19,331 nt of DNA from the NCBI GenBank assembly GCA_964058845.1, contig CAXKVR010000759.1:1-19331 (forward strand), given 5' to 3'. Made by a program: the position numbers and the translations under genes. This document shows, piece after piece, positions 1 to 7,235 of the stretch (its first letter is position 1; each line of letters opens with the position of its first letter). The notes beneath the pieces are model-generated. The model was not told the DNA's origin. It saw only the letters and a list, made by a program, of their open reading frames with translations, and did no database searches. The DNA is from Carex sylvatica. Taxonomy: Eukaryota; Streptophyta; Magnoliopsida; Poales; Cyperaceae.

Positions 1-530
1 ACTCGTAATATTATAATGTTTTAAATAGTGCGCCATTGCACAAAGATTAAAAAAATATTGTAGTATTAGAAATGATTAATAACGTGCTTTTAAATTCTAA
101 AAATACTATAGTATATTATTTAAAACACTAATCATAATTAATTAACAAGTATAACAATCTTTAAATAAAATAAAAAAACTTATTTCGTTGCATTTCTAGA
201 AATCTCTGCTAAAAATATAAATACATTCAAACATATATAACTGGTTCCACGACCGCTAAACTCATTGATTCCTCCTTGAAAATGAAAGTCCCTAAGTAGT
301 AACACATGTTGATATTTTATAAAAATTAATAATATAATACTAATAATAATAAGTCTTCAAACTTTTAATTATGTGTTTAAATGCAATGTATGTAATTTAA
401 CCAAACCAACTTGATTGCTTTGTTTATTACAAAAATCATAAGAATCAATATGCTATTTTAGTTTCAGTCGTTTTCACAAATTTCGAGAAACAAATGCGTT
501 GAAAAATTGTGAAAATACCTAGAACTGAAT
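1..530. other. AT-rich intergenic DNA, no gene seen
   Basis: Strongly AT-rich with stop codons in all frames and no recognisable exon, RNA gene or complete transposon. A motif resembling one arm of the hairpin at 531-577 (tgctattttagtttcag) occurs near 451-467. This suggests the stretch ends in the eroded edge of a repeat. Confidence 0.5.
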
Positions 531-577
531 TGCTATTTTGGTCCCAAAAAAAATAAAAATCCGAGACCAAAATAACA
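531..577. repeat. Imperfect inverted repeat (hairpin), transposon relic
   Basis: The arms are tgctattttggtccc at 531-545 and gagaccaaaataaca at 563-577. They pair at 13 of 15 positions across a 17-base A-rich loop. With the related motif near 451 there are three alternating copies of a ctattttggt-type motif within 130 bp. This looks like the decayed end of a repetitive element, but I saw no target duplication and cannot name the family. Confidence 0.4.
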
Positions 578-797
578 TTTTCGGTTCTTATAATTTTTGT
601 AAAAAAATAATTATTATTATGTTAGTTTCATAAAAAAAAAATTTCATATTTATAAAAAAAAATTCGTTGACATCCCTATTTGAAAGTAATTTTTCTATTA
701 TTTTCTTTTAAAAAAGAAAGAAAAAGAAAAGAAAGAAAGATAAAAGATGTTGATTGTATTGGAAATGTACCCTAATTTTTAAATACATAGCACAGAT

Positions 798-981
798 GAT
801 ATAGGAGTAGGTCCGATGGGCTCTATCACCGTACGATCAGCATTAAGAATTGTGCGCACGGAAATTGAGAAAAACTAGCACGGATTTTAATACGAAGTGC
901 ACGAAGCTTGATGCAATTGGATGGTCACAACACCCATCGAACCAAAGTAGGTCCAATGGGCATCGGACCTACTCCGACTCC
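798..981. mobile_element. Mutator-type MITE with 9-bp target duplication
   Basis: A 184-bp element flanked by the perfect 9-bp direct repeat agcacagat (789-797 and 982-990). Its ends are inverted repeats of about 23 bp that begin with G and match at 17 positions, including an uninterrupted 15-base core, ggagtaggtccgatg (804-818), repeated inverted near 962-976. The right end also carries a direct near-copy of the left core (947-961), so that end can fold on itself. A 9-bp duplication with G-initial inverted repeats is typical of Mutator-like elements. It has no coding capacity, and a reverse-frame ORF across its right end shows no known domain. Confidence 0.65.
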
Positions 982-1253
982 AGCACAGATATAAAGAAGA
1001 ACAGAATCCCAAGGTAAAGCTGTCACCTGCATATCCACCGCCCCCTTCACCCCTTGTCTTCTTTTGCTACCTTTTAGTCTTTGAATTTCTTTGGATAAGT
1101 GGAACAAAAACCTAACTAACTTCAATAAGAGATGGATTTCTATCATAATTTTTCCAATAGGCAATAATGCTTTTACAGTTTCTAAATCGTTAAATCCAGT
1201 AAAGTTAATTTATTTTCTATTTCAATAATTGTGTATGAACTATTATGTTTTAA

Positions 1254-1291
1254 TATTAAACTGGTGGGTACTCTCCACTTTATTAAAAAAA
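1254..1291 (+). repeat. Possible second retroposon 3' tail
   Basis: The 16 bases tattaaactggtgggt (1254-1269) are identical to 9559-9574, near the 3' end of the retroposed element at 9343-9604. In both places they are followed within about 25 bases by an A-run, here at 1281-1291. A shared 3' end plus poly(A) fits two insertions of one non-LTR retroposon family. The 5' limit and target duplication of this copy are not visible. Confidence 0.35.
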
Positions 1292-1526
1292 AAAATTTCT
1301 TTTTTCACAGAAAATATCATTTTACTCTATCTTGTATGATTTTTTTAACTTTTATTTTCCGTACTTATTACGGAAGGATTATTGAAATTATTTTGGTTTT
1401 ATAGTCCGAGACATAATTTTAACTCATTTGGAAGCAAATGAGAAAGAAATTTTGCTCTGCTTTTAGGGACAAACTAAAAAATTTGAATAGGAGCTGGAAT
1501 ATAAAATGTTAGAAGGCATGATGTAA

Positions 1527-1612
1527 AAGAGAGGTTGAATAATATACTAACTTAAAGACTAGAACAAATATTTGTTATTTTATAAGAGAGGTTGAATAAC
1601 ATACAAACTTAA
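1527..1612. repeat. 29-bp direct repeat, two copies
   Basis: The copies are at 1527-1555 and 1584-1612 and match at 27 of 29 positions (shared core aagagaggttgaataa). They are separated by 28 bases of AT-rich DNA. This is a local duplication of unknown origin, with no gene or transposon end linked to it. Confidence 0.6.
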
Positions 1613-2389
1613 GGAAGATAAAATTAAGATAAATTTTGATATGCATAAACTAAAAAATTAAAATTATAGTGTGACTTAGTTTCCTTTAAAATATACTAAA
1701 ATTCACTTCTAAAAACAGGATTTTAGATAATCATCGAATGCTCTAACAAGTAATTTTATTTTTTTTAGAGTATGTTTGGTTGGAGTAAGAACATGCTATT
1801 TTAGAATAAAACTGTGAAATAGCTTGTTATTTATTTGAATGTAATTGAATAATTAGAATAGTGAATTTAACTTTTGTCTTATTTAAGAATAATGTATTAT
1901 TAAAAAAATTAGATTCAACTATACTAATAAGATAATAAAAAAACTTGTCGTTTTACAACTAAATATATCCTTATAAGATAAAATATAAGTGATCGGTCAC
2001 ATCAGTAACGTTAAGTAGGATTAGATTCTTACGTAATTAATTTTGACTGGAATATGCTTTAATTATCAGAAAGGAACTTGAACTCTGCACACGTATATCT
2101 TTTTACCAGAGCATCGAGAAGGTTGTAGAAATAAGTAAAAGATGTATAAAGCTATTCTCCTTTACAAAATAACCAACTATATCTAGGGCTGTTCATTAAA
2201 TCCGATTTAATAGATTTCAAATTGAATCGAATTACTTCAGATTAAAATGGTTCAGTTTTTTCAGTTTAATAGATCGATCTGATTGGTTTTTTAAAACCGA
2301 TTAATAAGTTAGTTTGGTTCGGTTTTAAAAATTCCAAAACCGAATGTACTGAATCGATCGAATTTTTTTTTTCTTAGTAGGCGTACTGT

Positions 2390-3075
2390 GAATGTGAATA
2401 TGTGATCCAGTAACTTGATTTCTTAGTAAGTGTAACTTTTTTTTCTCTTAATAGGCTTAGGGCCACCAAATAAATTTAGCAACTCTGTTGTTTGTCTCCC
2501 AGTAATTCTAACCTAGCCGACAACAGTACGCGATGGTGTCCTCTCTTTTTGGCCAAGTCGCGATGGCGTACGCGGCTGCTATGACTACGAGCCATCCTCT
2601 CTGGCTCTCTCGAGTCTCACCCCCACTCACCCTTGTCAATCGTCGCGATTACGATGTCATCTCTCACACGAGGTGATGTCACACGCCTGATCGCTTTTTC
2701 AACTGCTCAAGCAAGCTTTCTTATGATATGAGTTTTTAATTTCTCTCAATCTCTCTTTACTCTCTCTCAACCTCTCGAGTGTTTTTGAAAAATTTGAAAC
2801 CGACAATTTCTGATTTTTCTTCTCCTTCTCTTACTTTTTGAGTTTTCTTCTCTTTTATGTGTCAAATTTAAGCTCTTTGATGTTATACTATTTTATCTTA
2901 ACAATTGACTAGGTTGAGATAGGATTGATAAGCTCAGAGATTGAAGTACTTCCGTTCAATCACTGTCTTTAAAGATTCTAAATTTTGTTGTTTATTTTTA
3001 GTTCCTGTAGTTAGTTTTAAAATTGTTGTTTTTAGCTCTATTGGCAATTTGGCATTGTAATATTATTTGAAGACT
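2390..3075. other. Internal non-coding part of the outer hAT element
   Basis: This segment lies between the left subterminal repeats of the outer hAT element and the Pack-MULE insertion. The block at about 2500-2720 is markedly more GC-rich and contains several cgatg/gcgatgg motifs. It is followed by a CT-rich tract at about 2730-2850. That order resembles a promoter plus 5' leader, either the remnant of the element's own transposase leader or a captured host sequence. I found no ORF with a recognisable domain. Confidence 0.35.
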
Positions 3076-3084
3076 ATTATAAAA

Positions 3085-3291
3085 GAAAAAATTGTGAAAA
3101 TGCCACTCCAAAACCTTCAAAATGTGAAAATAACACTCCAAAATTAGAAATCTTCAAATTGCCACTATAAACTTACTTAAATTATAATTTTGCCATTATA
3201 CTGTATTCTTATACTATTTTTATTAAAAATTAAATAAAAAATTCTGTTTTGGTATCATATTTATGTATTTCCAATTATATCCTTGATACAA
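3085..3291. repeat. Left terminal inverted repeat of the Pack-MULE
   Basis: 207 bp, from gaaaaaattgtg to ccttgatacaa. It is read again inverted from 4843 down to 4007, provided the hAT insertion with one target duplication (4095-4723) is skipped. It contains three diverged copies of a motif ending in gccactcc or cactccaaaa, also present in the other arm. The inner limit is sharp: both arms agree through ccttgatacaa and differ immediately after. Confidence 0.85.
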
Positions 3292-3520
3292 CTGTTTTGA
3301 TTCTATACTGCTCTGTCGCCTCCTTCTCCAGTTTGACTCTATTGTTTGGTTCAACAAAATAAATAAAAGTCCTTTAAAAAAATAATAGTAATAAATAAAT
3401 AAAAGACTAGATCAACAGTTCAATACTGCTCTAGCTCTCCTCTGCTTTCACGGTGAAGCTCCTACTCTGACCAATCCAAAATCCCAAGCAAATTGAAAAG
3501 AAAATCAGTGAGAAGGTGCC

Positions 3521-4006
3521 ATGGCAGATCTAAAAGAAACAAAATTGGATCCACGCAGTGGGTACTGCCCAGCCACTGGAGTGTACCACAGCAAGCGCTG
3601 TCCCGTTCTACTACCCAGCGGCAGATCTAAAAGAAAATCTATCTCGGCCGTGCCACTGCCCTCCTATCCCCTCCTCTCTCTGCCAGGAAAGGACAGGCCG
3701 TTCTCCTACTCTCCCTAAACTCAGTCCACTTCCCAGTCGTTTCTCTCGCCGTGATGTCAATCGGAGCCGTGATAACCACCGCAAATCCACTCAACACACC
3801 TAGGGAGATTGCAAAACAGATGGCTGATTCATCCCCAGTTCTTGTATTCACCACTCGTGATTTGATCGGGAAGCTACCGATTCAGGAAAGCCAAATTAAC
3901 AGTGAAGATTCCAGGATTATGTTTGCAATTCAGGAGATGATTGCGACTGAGCCTAACCCGTATTTACCAAGGAAAAGTGTCAGCCAGGACGACACTGCCA
4001 TGCTTC
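3521..4006 (+). pseudogene. Captured 5' part of an OPCL1-type 4CL-like acyl-CoA ligase
   Basis: The intact family (plant 4-coumarate:CoA-ligase-like enzymes such as peroxisomal OPCL1) activates carboxylic acids as AMP then CoA esters. Here only N-terminal coding DNA is present. Positions 3521-3618 read MADLKETKLDPRSGYCPATG and then YHSKRCPVLLPS, the family start, with a good initiation context (gccATGG). From about 3637, in another frame, 3700-3717 reads VLLLSL, then NSVHFPVVSLAVMSIGAV, TTANPLNTPREIAKQMADS, and finally QDDTAMLL, just before the AMP-binding P-loop. About 35-40 family residues between the blocks are missing. The P-loop and all catalytic parts are absent, so it is not functional. 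Coding homology stops where the inverted repeat starts at 4007. Positions 3292-3520 are probably the donor gene's leader or promoter. I judged the family from memory of its sequence, without an alignment. Confidence 0.85.
3523..3636 (+). repeat. 17-bp direct repeat marking the deletion junction
   Basis: ggcagatctaaaagaaa occurs at 3523-3539, directly at the captured start codon, and again at 3620-3636. The second copy lies exactly where about 35-40 ligase codons are missing and the reading frame changes. It is best read as templated filler DNA copied from nearby while a break was repaired. Confidence 0.75.
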
Positions 4007-4094
4007 TTGTATCAAGGGTATAATTGAAAATAAATAAATACATATACTAAAACATAATTTTTTATTTAATTTTTAATAAAAATAGTATAAAAAT

Positions 4095-4715
4095 CAAGGT
4101 TCTAAATAGCGTTTATAGCGGTATAGCGGGGAGACAAAAAAAAAGCTCTAGCGAATAGCGGAGCTATAGCGAAAGCTATTATAAATAGCGTTTTTTTATT
4201 TCAAAAATTAATTAAGAAGTTCTAATATTAGTAAAAATTAAATTTTTTATATTTCTACTAATAGTAAAAATGTCTCATCAAGAAAAAAAAAATACCAAAT
4301 TAATTAAGAAGTTCTAATATTCATATTAAACTAATACAAAGTTCAAATTGTCATTCAAAACATCCCTAATTCAAAAACTATCGATATATTTTATATTCAA
4401 AATATACCACTACCATATATTAATGCATGATACAAAATTTAATTGATATAGCGGTATAGCCCGCACATATTCCATTGTATTGATATAGCTTGATAAAGTA
4501 AAAAAAAACCAATCTAGACATTAAGGCCTATTAAAATTGTAAAATCATATTTTCAGAAAAAAAAAATTGCAAAATCATAACACATGTAGCATAGCGGACC
4601 GCTATTGCCGCTACGCGCTACGCGCTATAGCGGCCGTAGCTTGATTAGCGCAGTTTTAGCCCGTAGCTTAGCTTTCTGGGTCCAAAATCGCTATAATTAG
4701 CTATTTAGAAGCTTG
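4095..4715. mobile_element. 621-bp non-autonomous hAT element (atagcg family)
   Basis: Inserted in the right repeat of the Pack-MULE with the perfect 8-bp target duplication ataaaaat (4087-4094 and 4716-4723). The ends are caaggttctaaatagcg and, inverted, caagcttctaaatagct. Both subterminal regions are crowded with atagcg/agcgg motifs on both strands (about 4109-4192 and 4590-4705), as expected of hAT transposase binding sites. The interior is AT-rich and includes a perfect 25-bp direct repeat. No transposase reading frame is present. This is the youngest layer of the nest. Confidence 0.85.
4205..4321. repeat. 25-bp perfect direct repeat inside the inner hAT element
   Basis: Copies are at 4205-4229 and 4297-4321, sharing ttaattaagaagttctaat. 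They are 67 bases apart within the AT-rich core of the 621-bp element. An internal duplication of this kind is common in deletion-derived non-autonomous elements. Confidence 0.75.
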
Positions 4716-4852
4716 ATAAAAATACAGTATAATGGCAAAATTACAATTTATGTAAGTTTAGAGTGGCAATTTGAAGATTTCTAATTTTGGAGTGGCATTT
4801 TCACAATTTGAAAGTTTTGGAGTGGCGTTTTCACAATTTTCCCATTATAAAA

Positions 4853-5184
4853 TAGTAATTGTTGTATACAATTTCTCATAGACTTGACAGAGGCGTACCA
4901 GTTTTTTTTAATAAGTTTTCACTTGCTGATAAATGCCTAAATGGCAGGGAGTTGTCAGAGGCATAAGAGTTTGATCTTATAATTTGATCCGCACTTTTTG
5001 TTTCTTTCACAAAAGCAAAGGCATGGATTCCCAGTTTTAGTTATTTAGATGACTTTCTTATATAGTATTATCTTTTATATTAAGATTTGACAAATTTTCT
5101 TTTTAGAAAATAATTAATACATTTCGGTTTAAATTAAACAAACCGAATAAATCAAACTAAAAGTTTGAATCGGTTCGATTCGGT
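4853..5184. other. Right internal part of the outer hAT element, unidentified
   Basis: Lies between the Pack-MULE target duplication and the right subterminal repeats of the outer hAT element. Two short related stretches (gacttgacagaggcgtacc near 4881 and gagttgtcagaggcataag near 4950) hint at a small duplication. No reading frame, RNA gene or protein domain is recognisable. Confidence 0.4.
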
Positions 5185-5236
5185 TGCTTGACTAAAACGG
5201 TTCGGTTCGGTGCTTGACTAAAACGGTTCGGTTCGG
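5185..5236. repeat. 26-bp tandem repeat in the hAT subterminal region
   Basis: Two perfect copies of a 26-bp unit beginning tgcttgactaaaacgg at 5185-5210 and 5211-5236, each holding a double ttcgg motif. More ggttcggtt motifs lie on either side, and similar ones occur inverted near the left end (about 2300-2345). They are probably transposase-binding repeats of the outer hAT element. Confidence 0.75.
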
Positions 5237-5321
5237 TTTAATTTTTAAAACCAAAATAAAACTTTGGATTACATAGTTCGGTTCAGTTTGATTCCAACCG
5301 ATGAACACCCCTAACCATATC

Positions 5322-5548
5322 TCGACACCTTGGCAATATACGCTTTTGAATTGTGATCTCCTTCGTAATTACATTAAGCGAATGAAATAGATGATTTGAT
5401 TTTAAAACTTGCTGATTTATAATTTAATTATGAAATATGGATAACGTTATTTTACTTTTTATCAAATAAATGCAAAATTTTCTTTTCTACAAAAATAAAA
5501 TACCTTTTTTTAATGCTATGCTCCACATAATTGCTCTCTGTGTCGTTA
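5322..5548. other. AT-rich spacer, no gene seen
   Basis: The spacer between the transposon nest and the fold-back MITE. A 69-codon ORF starting at 5470 runs through the MITE's inverted repeat and shows no domain, so I do not call a gene. Confidence 0.5.
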
Positions 5549-5556
5549 TCTTTTTT

Positions 5557-5716
5557 GAATCCGGATCCTCTAAAGTAACTCTTTTTTTAAATTTAGATTT
5601 GAACCGTTCGATTCAAATCTGGACCAATTCGGTCCAAGTAGAGCACACAGATCTATTTAATCTAATACTCCGGATCTAACCTAAAAAATTGAGTTACTTT
5701 AGGAGATCCAAACTCC
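5557..5716. mobile_element. 160-bp fold-back MITE
   Basis: The terminal inverted repeats are gaatccggatcctctaaag... (from 5557) and, inverted, ggagtttggatctcctaaag (from 5716). They share taaagtaactc on the inner side. The element is flanked by tctttttt at 5549-5556 and 5717-5724, an 8-bp direct repeat, though weak evidence because it is mostly T. The interior adds two more hairpins, agatttgaa/ttcaaatct and ggacc/ggtcc. Length, fold-back shape and lack of coding fit a MITE; the superfamily is unclear (hAT or Mutator). Confidence 0.65.
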
Positions 5717-5908
5717 TCTTTTTTGACATCCCTTCGCTGTTTTAATCTTCCCTTTTTGACAAATAACTTTTTTATGAACTTTTGTCCTTCTCTTTTTAAC
5801 AACATCATTTTTTACTTTCTTCATATCTTAATTTTTTATATGTTTGATTCACAATGCAATTTTAGAATATATACCTTTCTAATTTTGTTGTCTATATAGA
5901 GACTCTTG

Positions 5909-5950
5909 CAGGGCCGGCCCTGGTGCTGGGCAGCCAGGGCGATCGCCCTG
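5909..5950. mobile_element. GC-rich palindromic transposon end
   Basis: Three palindromes sit side by side: cagggccggccctg (5909-5922, perfect), gctgggcagc (5925-5934, stem of four) and cagggcgatcgccctg (5935-5950, perfect). The following ccccaaaaataaaatg makes the whole resemble the cagggccggccc-type terminus of plant hAT-like elements. A possible related inner motif, aagggctcaaattttttt, lies near 6041-6058. The opposite terminus is not seen, so this is a solo or truncated end. Confidence 0.5.
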
Positions 5951-6499
5951 AGCCCCAAAAATAAAATGTTTTTATATATATAAAAAAAATTATATATATT
6001 AAAAATAAATAAAATAATAAGATTCAAATTTTGTATATATGAAGGGCTCAAATTTTTTTATAAATATATATAATCTATTGACATGTCAATAAAAAATAAG
6101 ACCGTTAATCGTTTTCGTAAGTATTTCAACACCATATTTTTATAAGTCATTTTTACGTTTTTAAAGTCCAAATAGTCGAATCAAACGTTCAACATGATAT
6201 CCATATTAAAAAATGAAGGTCTAGCTTTCTGAATTATATTTTAATATTTATAAAGTATTTTATTCGGATTTCAAATTCACAACCTTAAACACAAAAGATG
6301 TTACTCTTTGCTACTTGATTAAAGATTGATTTTGGTGGAATATTTTTTCTGTTCTAAAAGTACGAATAACTACATTTTTCTATAAAAATAAATAAAAATA
6401 AGTTGGAGAGACGGAATAAAAGAAAAATAACTTAGATATTATTGGCTGTTCCTTATTTTAAAATTAGAAAAACTGTATCGATAAATTGGATTGAATTGC
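5951..6499. other. AT-rich DNA after the palindromic end, no gene seen
   Basis: Includes a TA-rich microsatellite-like tract (about 5972-6000) and probable body of the element whose end is at 5909. No exon or RNA gene is supported. A 71-codon reverse ORF over 5836-6051 is low-complexity and crosses the palindromes. Confidence 0.45.
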
Positions 6500-6508
6500 A
6501 TATTACTG

Positions 6509-6671
6509 GGAAATAAATCTGTTGTTATTTCGATTTCAACGGTTGATTTTTATTGAGATTCATATATAAAATATTTATTTTGTTGAAATTTACACATAAA
6601 AAAATTTAAGCAGCTGAGGTCAAAATAACATGTTTATGCTACTATGAAAGAATAACAACAGATTTATTTCC
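6509..6671. mobile_element. 163-bp Mutator-type MITE with 9-bp target duplication
   Basis: Flanked by the perfect 9-bp direct repeat atattactg (6500-6508 and 6672-6680). The ends are inverted repeats starting with GG: ggaaataaatctgttgttat from 6509 and the same 20 bases inverted from 6671. The 9-bp duplication and G-initial ends suggest a Mutator-derived MITE. The identical inverted repeats and perfect duplication indicate a fairly recent insertion. It has no coding capacity. Confidence 0.8.
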
Positions 6672-6693
6672 ATATTACTGATCCGGACTGGTT

Positions 6694-6755
6694 TTGTTGA
6701 TAAGATTGTTTTTTTTTTTTTTTTTTTTTTTTAGTTGATTGTTGATAAGATTGTT
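6694..6755 (-). repeat. 17-bp direct repeat flanking a T-run, minimal poly(A) insertion
   Basis: ttgttgataagattgtt occurs at 6694-6710 and 6739-6755. Between them are about 22 T and agttga. On the - strand this reads as a tiny sequence ending in poly(A) between target duplications, the shape of an almost fully truncated retroposition event. Slippage during replication could also have produced it. A second T-run of about 24 lies at roughly 6788-6810. Confidence 0.45.
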
Positions 6756-7235
6756 GCTATAAGAATTTTTGGAGAATCTCGCCTTAATTTTTTTTTTTTT
6801 TTTTTTTTCCATGGATAACACAGAATCTTGACCGGAATTTTGACCCTTTTAACTCGCCAATACAGAGTGCACATTTTTTGAAGCACTATTTTTCCTTTTT
6901 CTGGGTTCATTTAATTAGTCTGAGGTCGCCACCATAAAATTATGAGAAGTATTGGAAACTGGAATGAAATTTCCAATAGATGTTGCGTGAGTTCTATATT
7001 TACTATAAACATGTAAAAATACTTCAAACCGTGGGATTTTGAAAATGTATATATTCTTCGTGTTATTACTCTAATAAGATGCCATCATCAACAAAAAAAA
7101 TATATCATTGAGAATTATAAATTTTACGGTGGTCAAAATTATCAAATTAATATGTTATTAATGAAAACTTATCACATACGAAATGCTTTTAAATAAAAGA
7201 GAAATAACGGGAGATATGATCCCGGAGAATAGTCC
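6756..7235. other. AT-rich intergenic DNA, no gene seen
   Basis: Contains the long T-run near 6788 and scattered AT-rich sequence. No reading frame, RNA gene or paired transposon ends were recognised. Confidence 0.45.

Larger units (their letters stand above)
991..2175. other. Intergenic DNA with short repeats, no gene seen
   Basis: No exon or RNA gene is supported. Visible structure is limited. There is a 16-base match to the 3' end of the retroposon at 9343-9604, followed by an A-run (1254-1291). There is a 29-bp direct repeat at 1527-1555 and 1584-1612. A gtttggttgg-type motif near 1772-1784 resembles the left end of common plant MITEs, but no matching right end is seen. Confidence 0.5.
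3085..4843. mobile_element. Pack-MULE carrying a 4CL-like gene fragment
   Basis: A Mutator-like element with long inverted repeats, left 3085-3291 (207 bp) and right 4007-4843 once the later hAT insertion is removed (208 bp). It is flanked by the perfect 9-bp target duplication attataaaa (3076-3084 and 4844-4852). The ends begin with G (gaaaaaattgtg and gggaaaattgtg), as is usual in the superfamily. The repeats are roughly 90% identical by eye. Instead of a transposase, the 715-bp interior (3292-4006) is GC-richer gene-derived DNA matching the 5' part of a 4-coumarate:CoA-ligase-like gene. Host gene sequence held between Mutator-type repeats defines a Pack-MULE. The element is non-autonomous, and its original length was 1130 bp. 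Confidence 0.88.
4007..4843. repeat. Right terminal inverted repeat, split by a hAT insertion
   Basis: The inverted copy of 3085-3291, in two pieces: 4007-4094 and 4724-4843. Deleting 4095-4723 restores a continuous 208-bp arm that aligns with the left arm across the junction. This proves that the 4095-4715 element arrived after the Pack-MULE was formed. Confidence 0.85.
2184..5313. mobile_element. Non-autonomous hAT-type element, host of the nest
   Basis: The ends are tagggctgttcatt (2184) and, inverted, taggggtgttcatc (5313). They are flanked by 8-bp target duplications that differ at one base (actatatc 2176-2183, accatatc 5314-5321). An 8-bp duplication with TAGGG-type ends indicates the hAT superfamily. 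Both subterminal regions are rich in ggttcggtt motifs, the kind of short repeats that hAT transposases bind. With the nested Pack-MULE and its duplication removed, about 1.36 kb of this element remains. I see no transposase exon or hAT dimerisation domain, so it is a deletion derivative. A GC-richer block at about 2500-2700 stands out from its surroundings and is unidentified. Confidence 0.75.

Noticed and set aside
925..1164. 79-codon reverse ORF across the right end of the MITE
   Set aside because: It spans transposon and unique DNA, has no domain, and a glycine/proline-rich part comes from the MITE core repeats.
5155..5290. Repeated ggttcggtt motifs as an LTR or centromeric satellite
   Set aside because: The array is short, occurs only in the subterminal regions, and sits inside inverted termini with an 8-bp duplication, so hAT subterminal repeats explain it.
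5470..5679. 69-codon ORF
   Set aside because: Runs into the fold-back MITE and is AT-biased with no domain.
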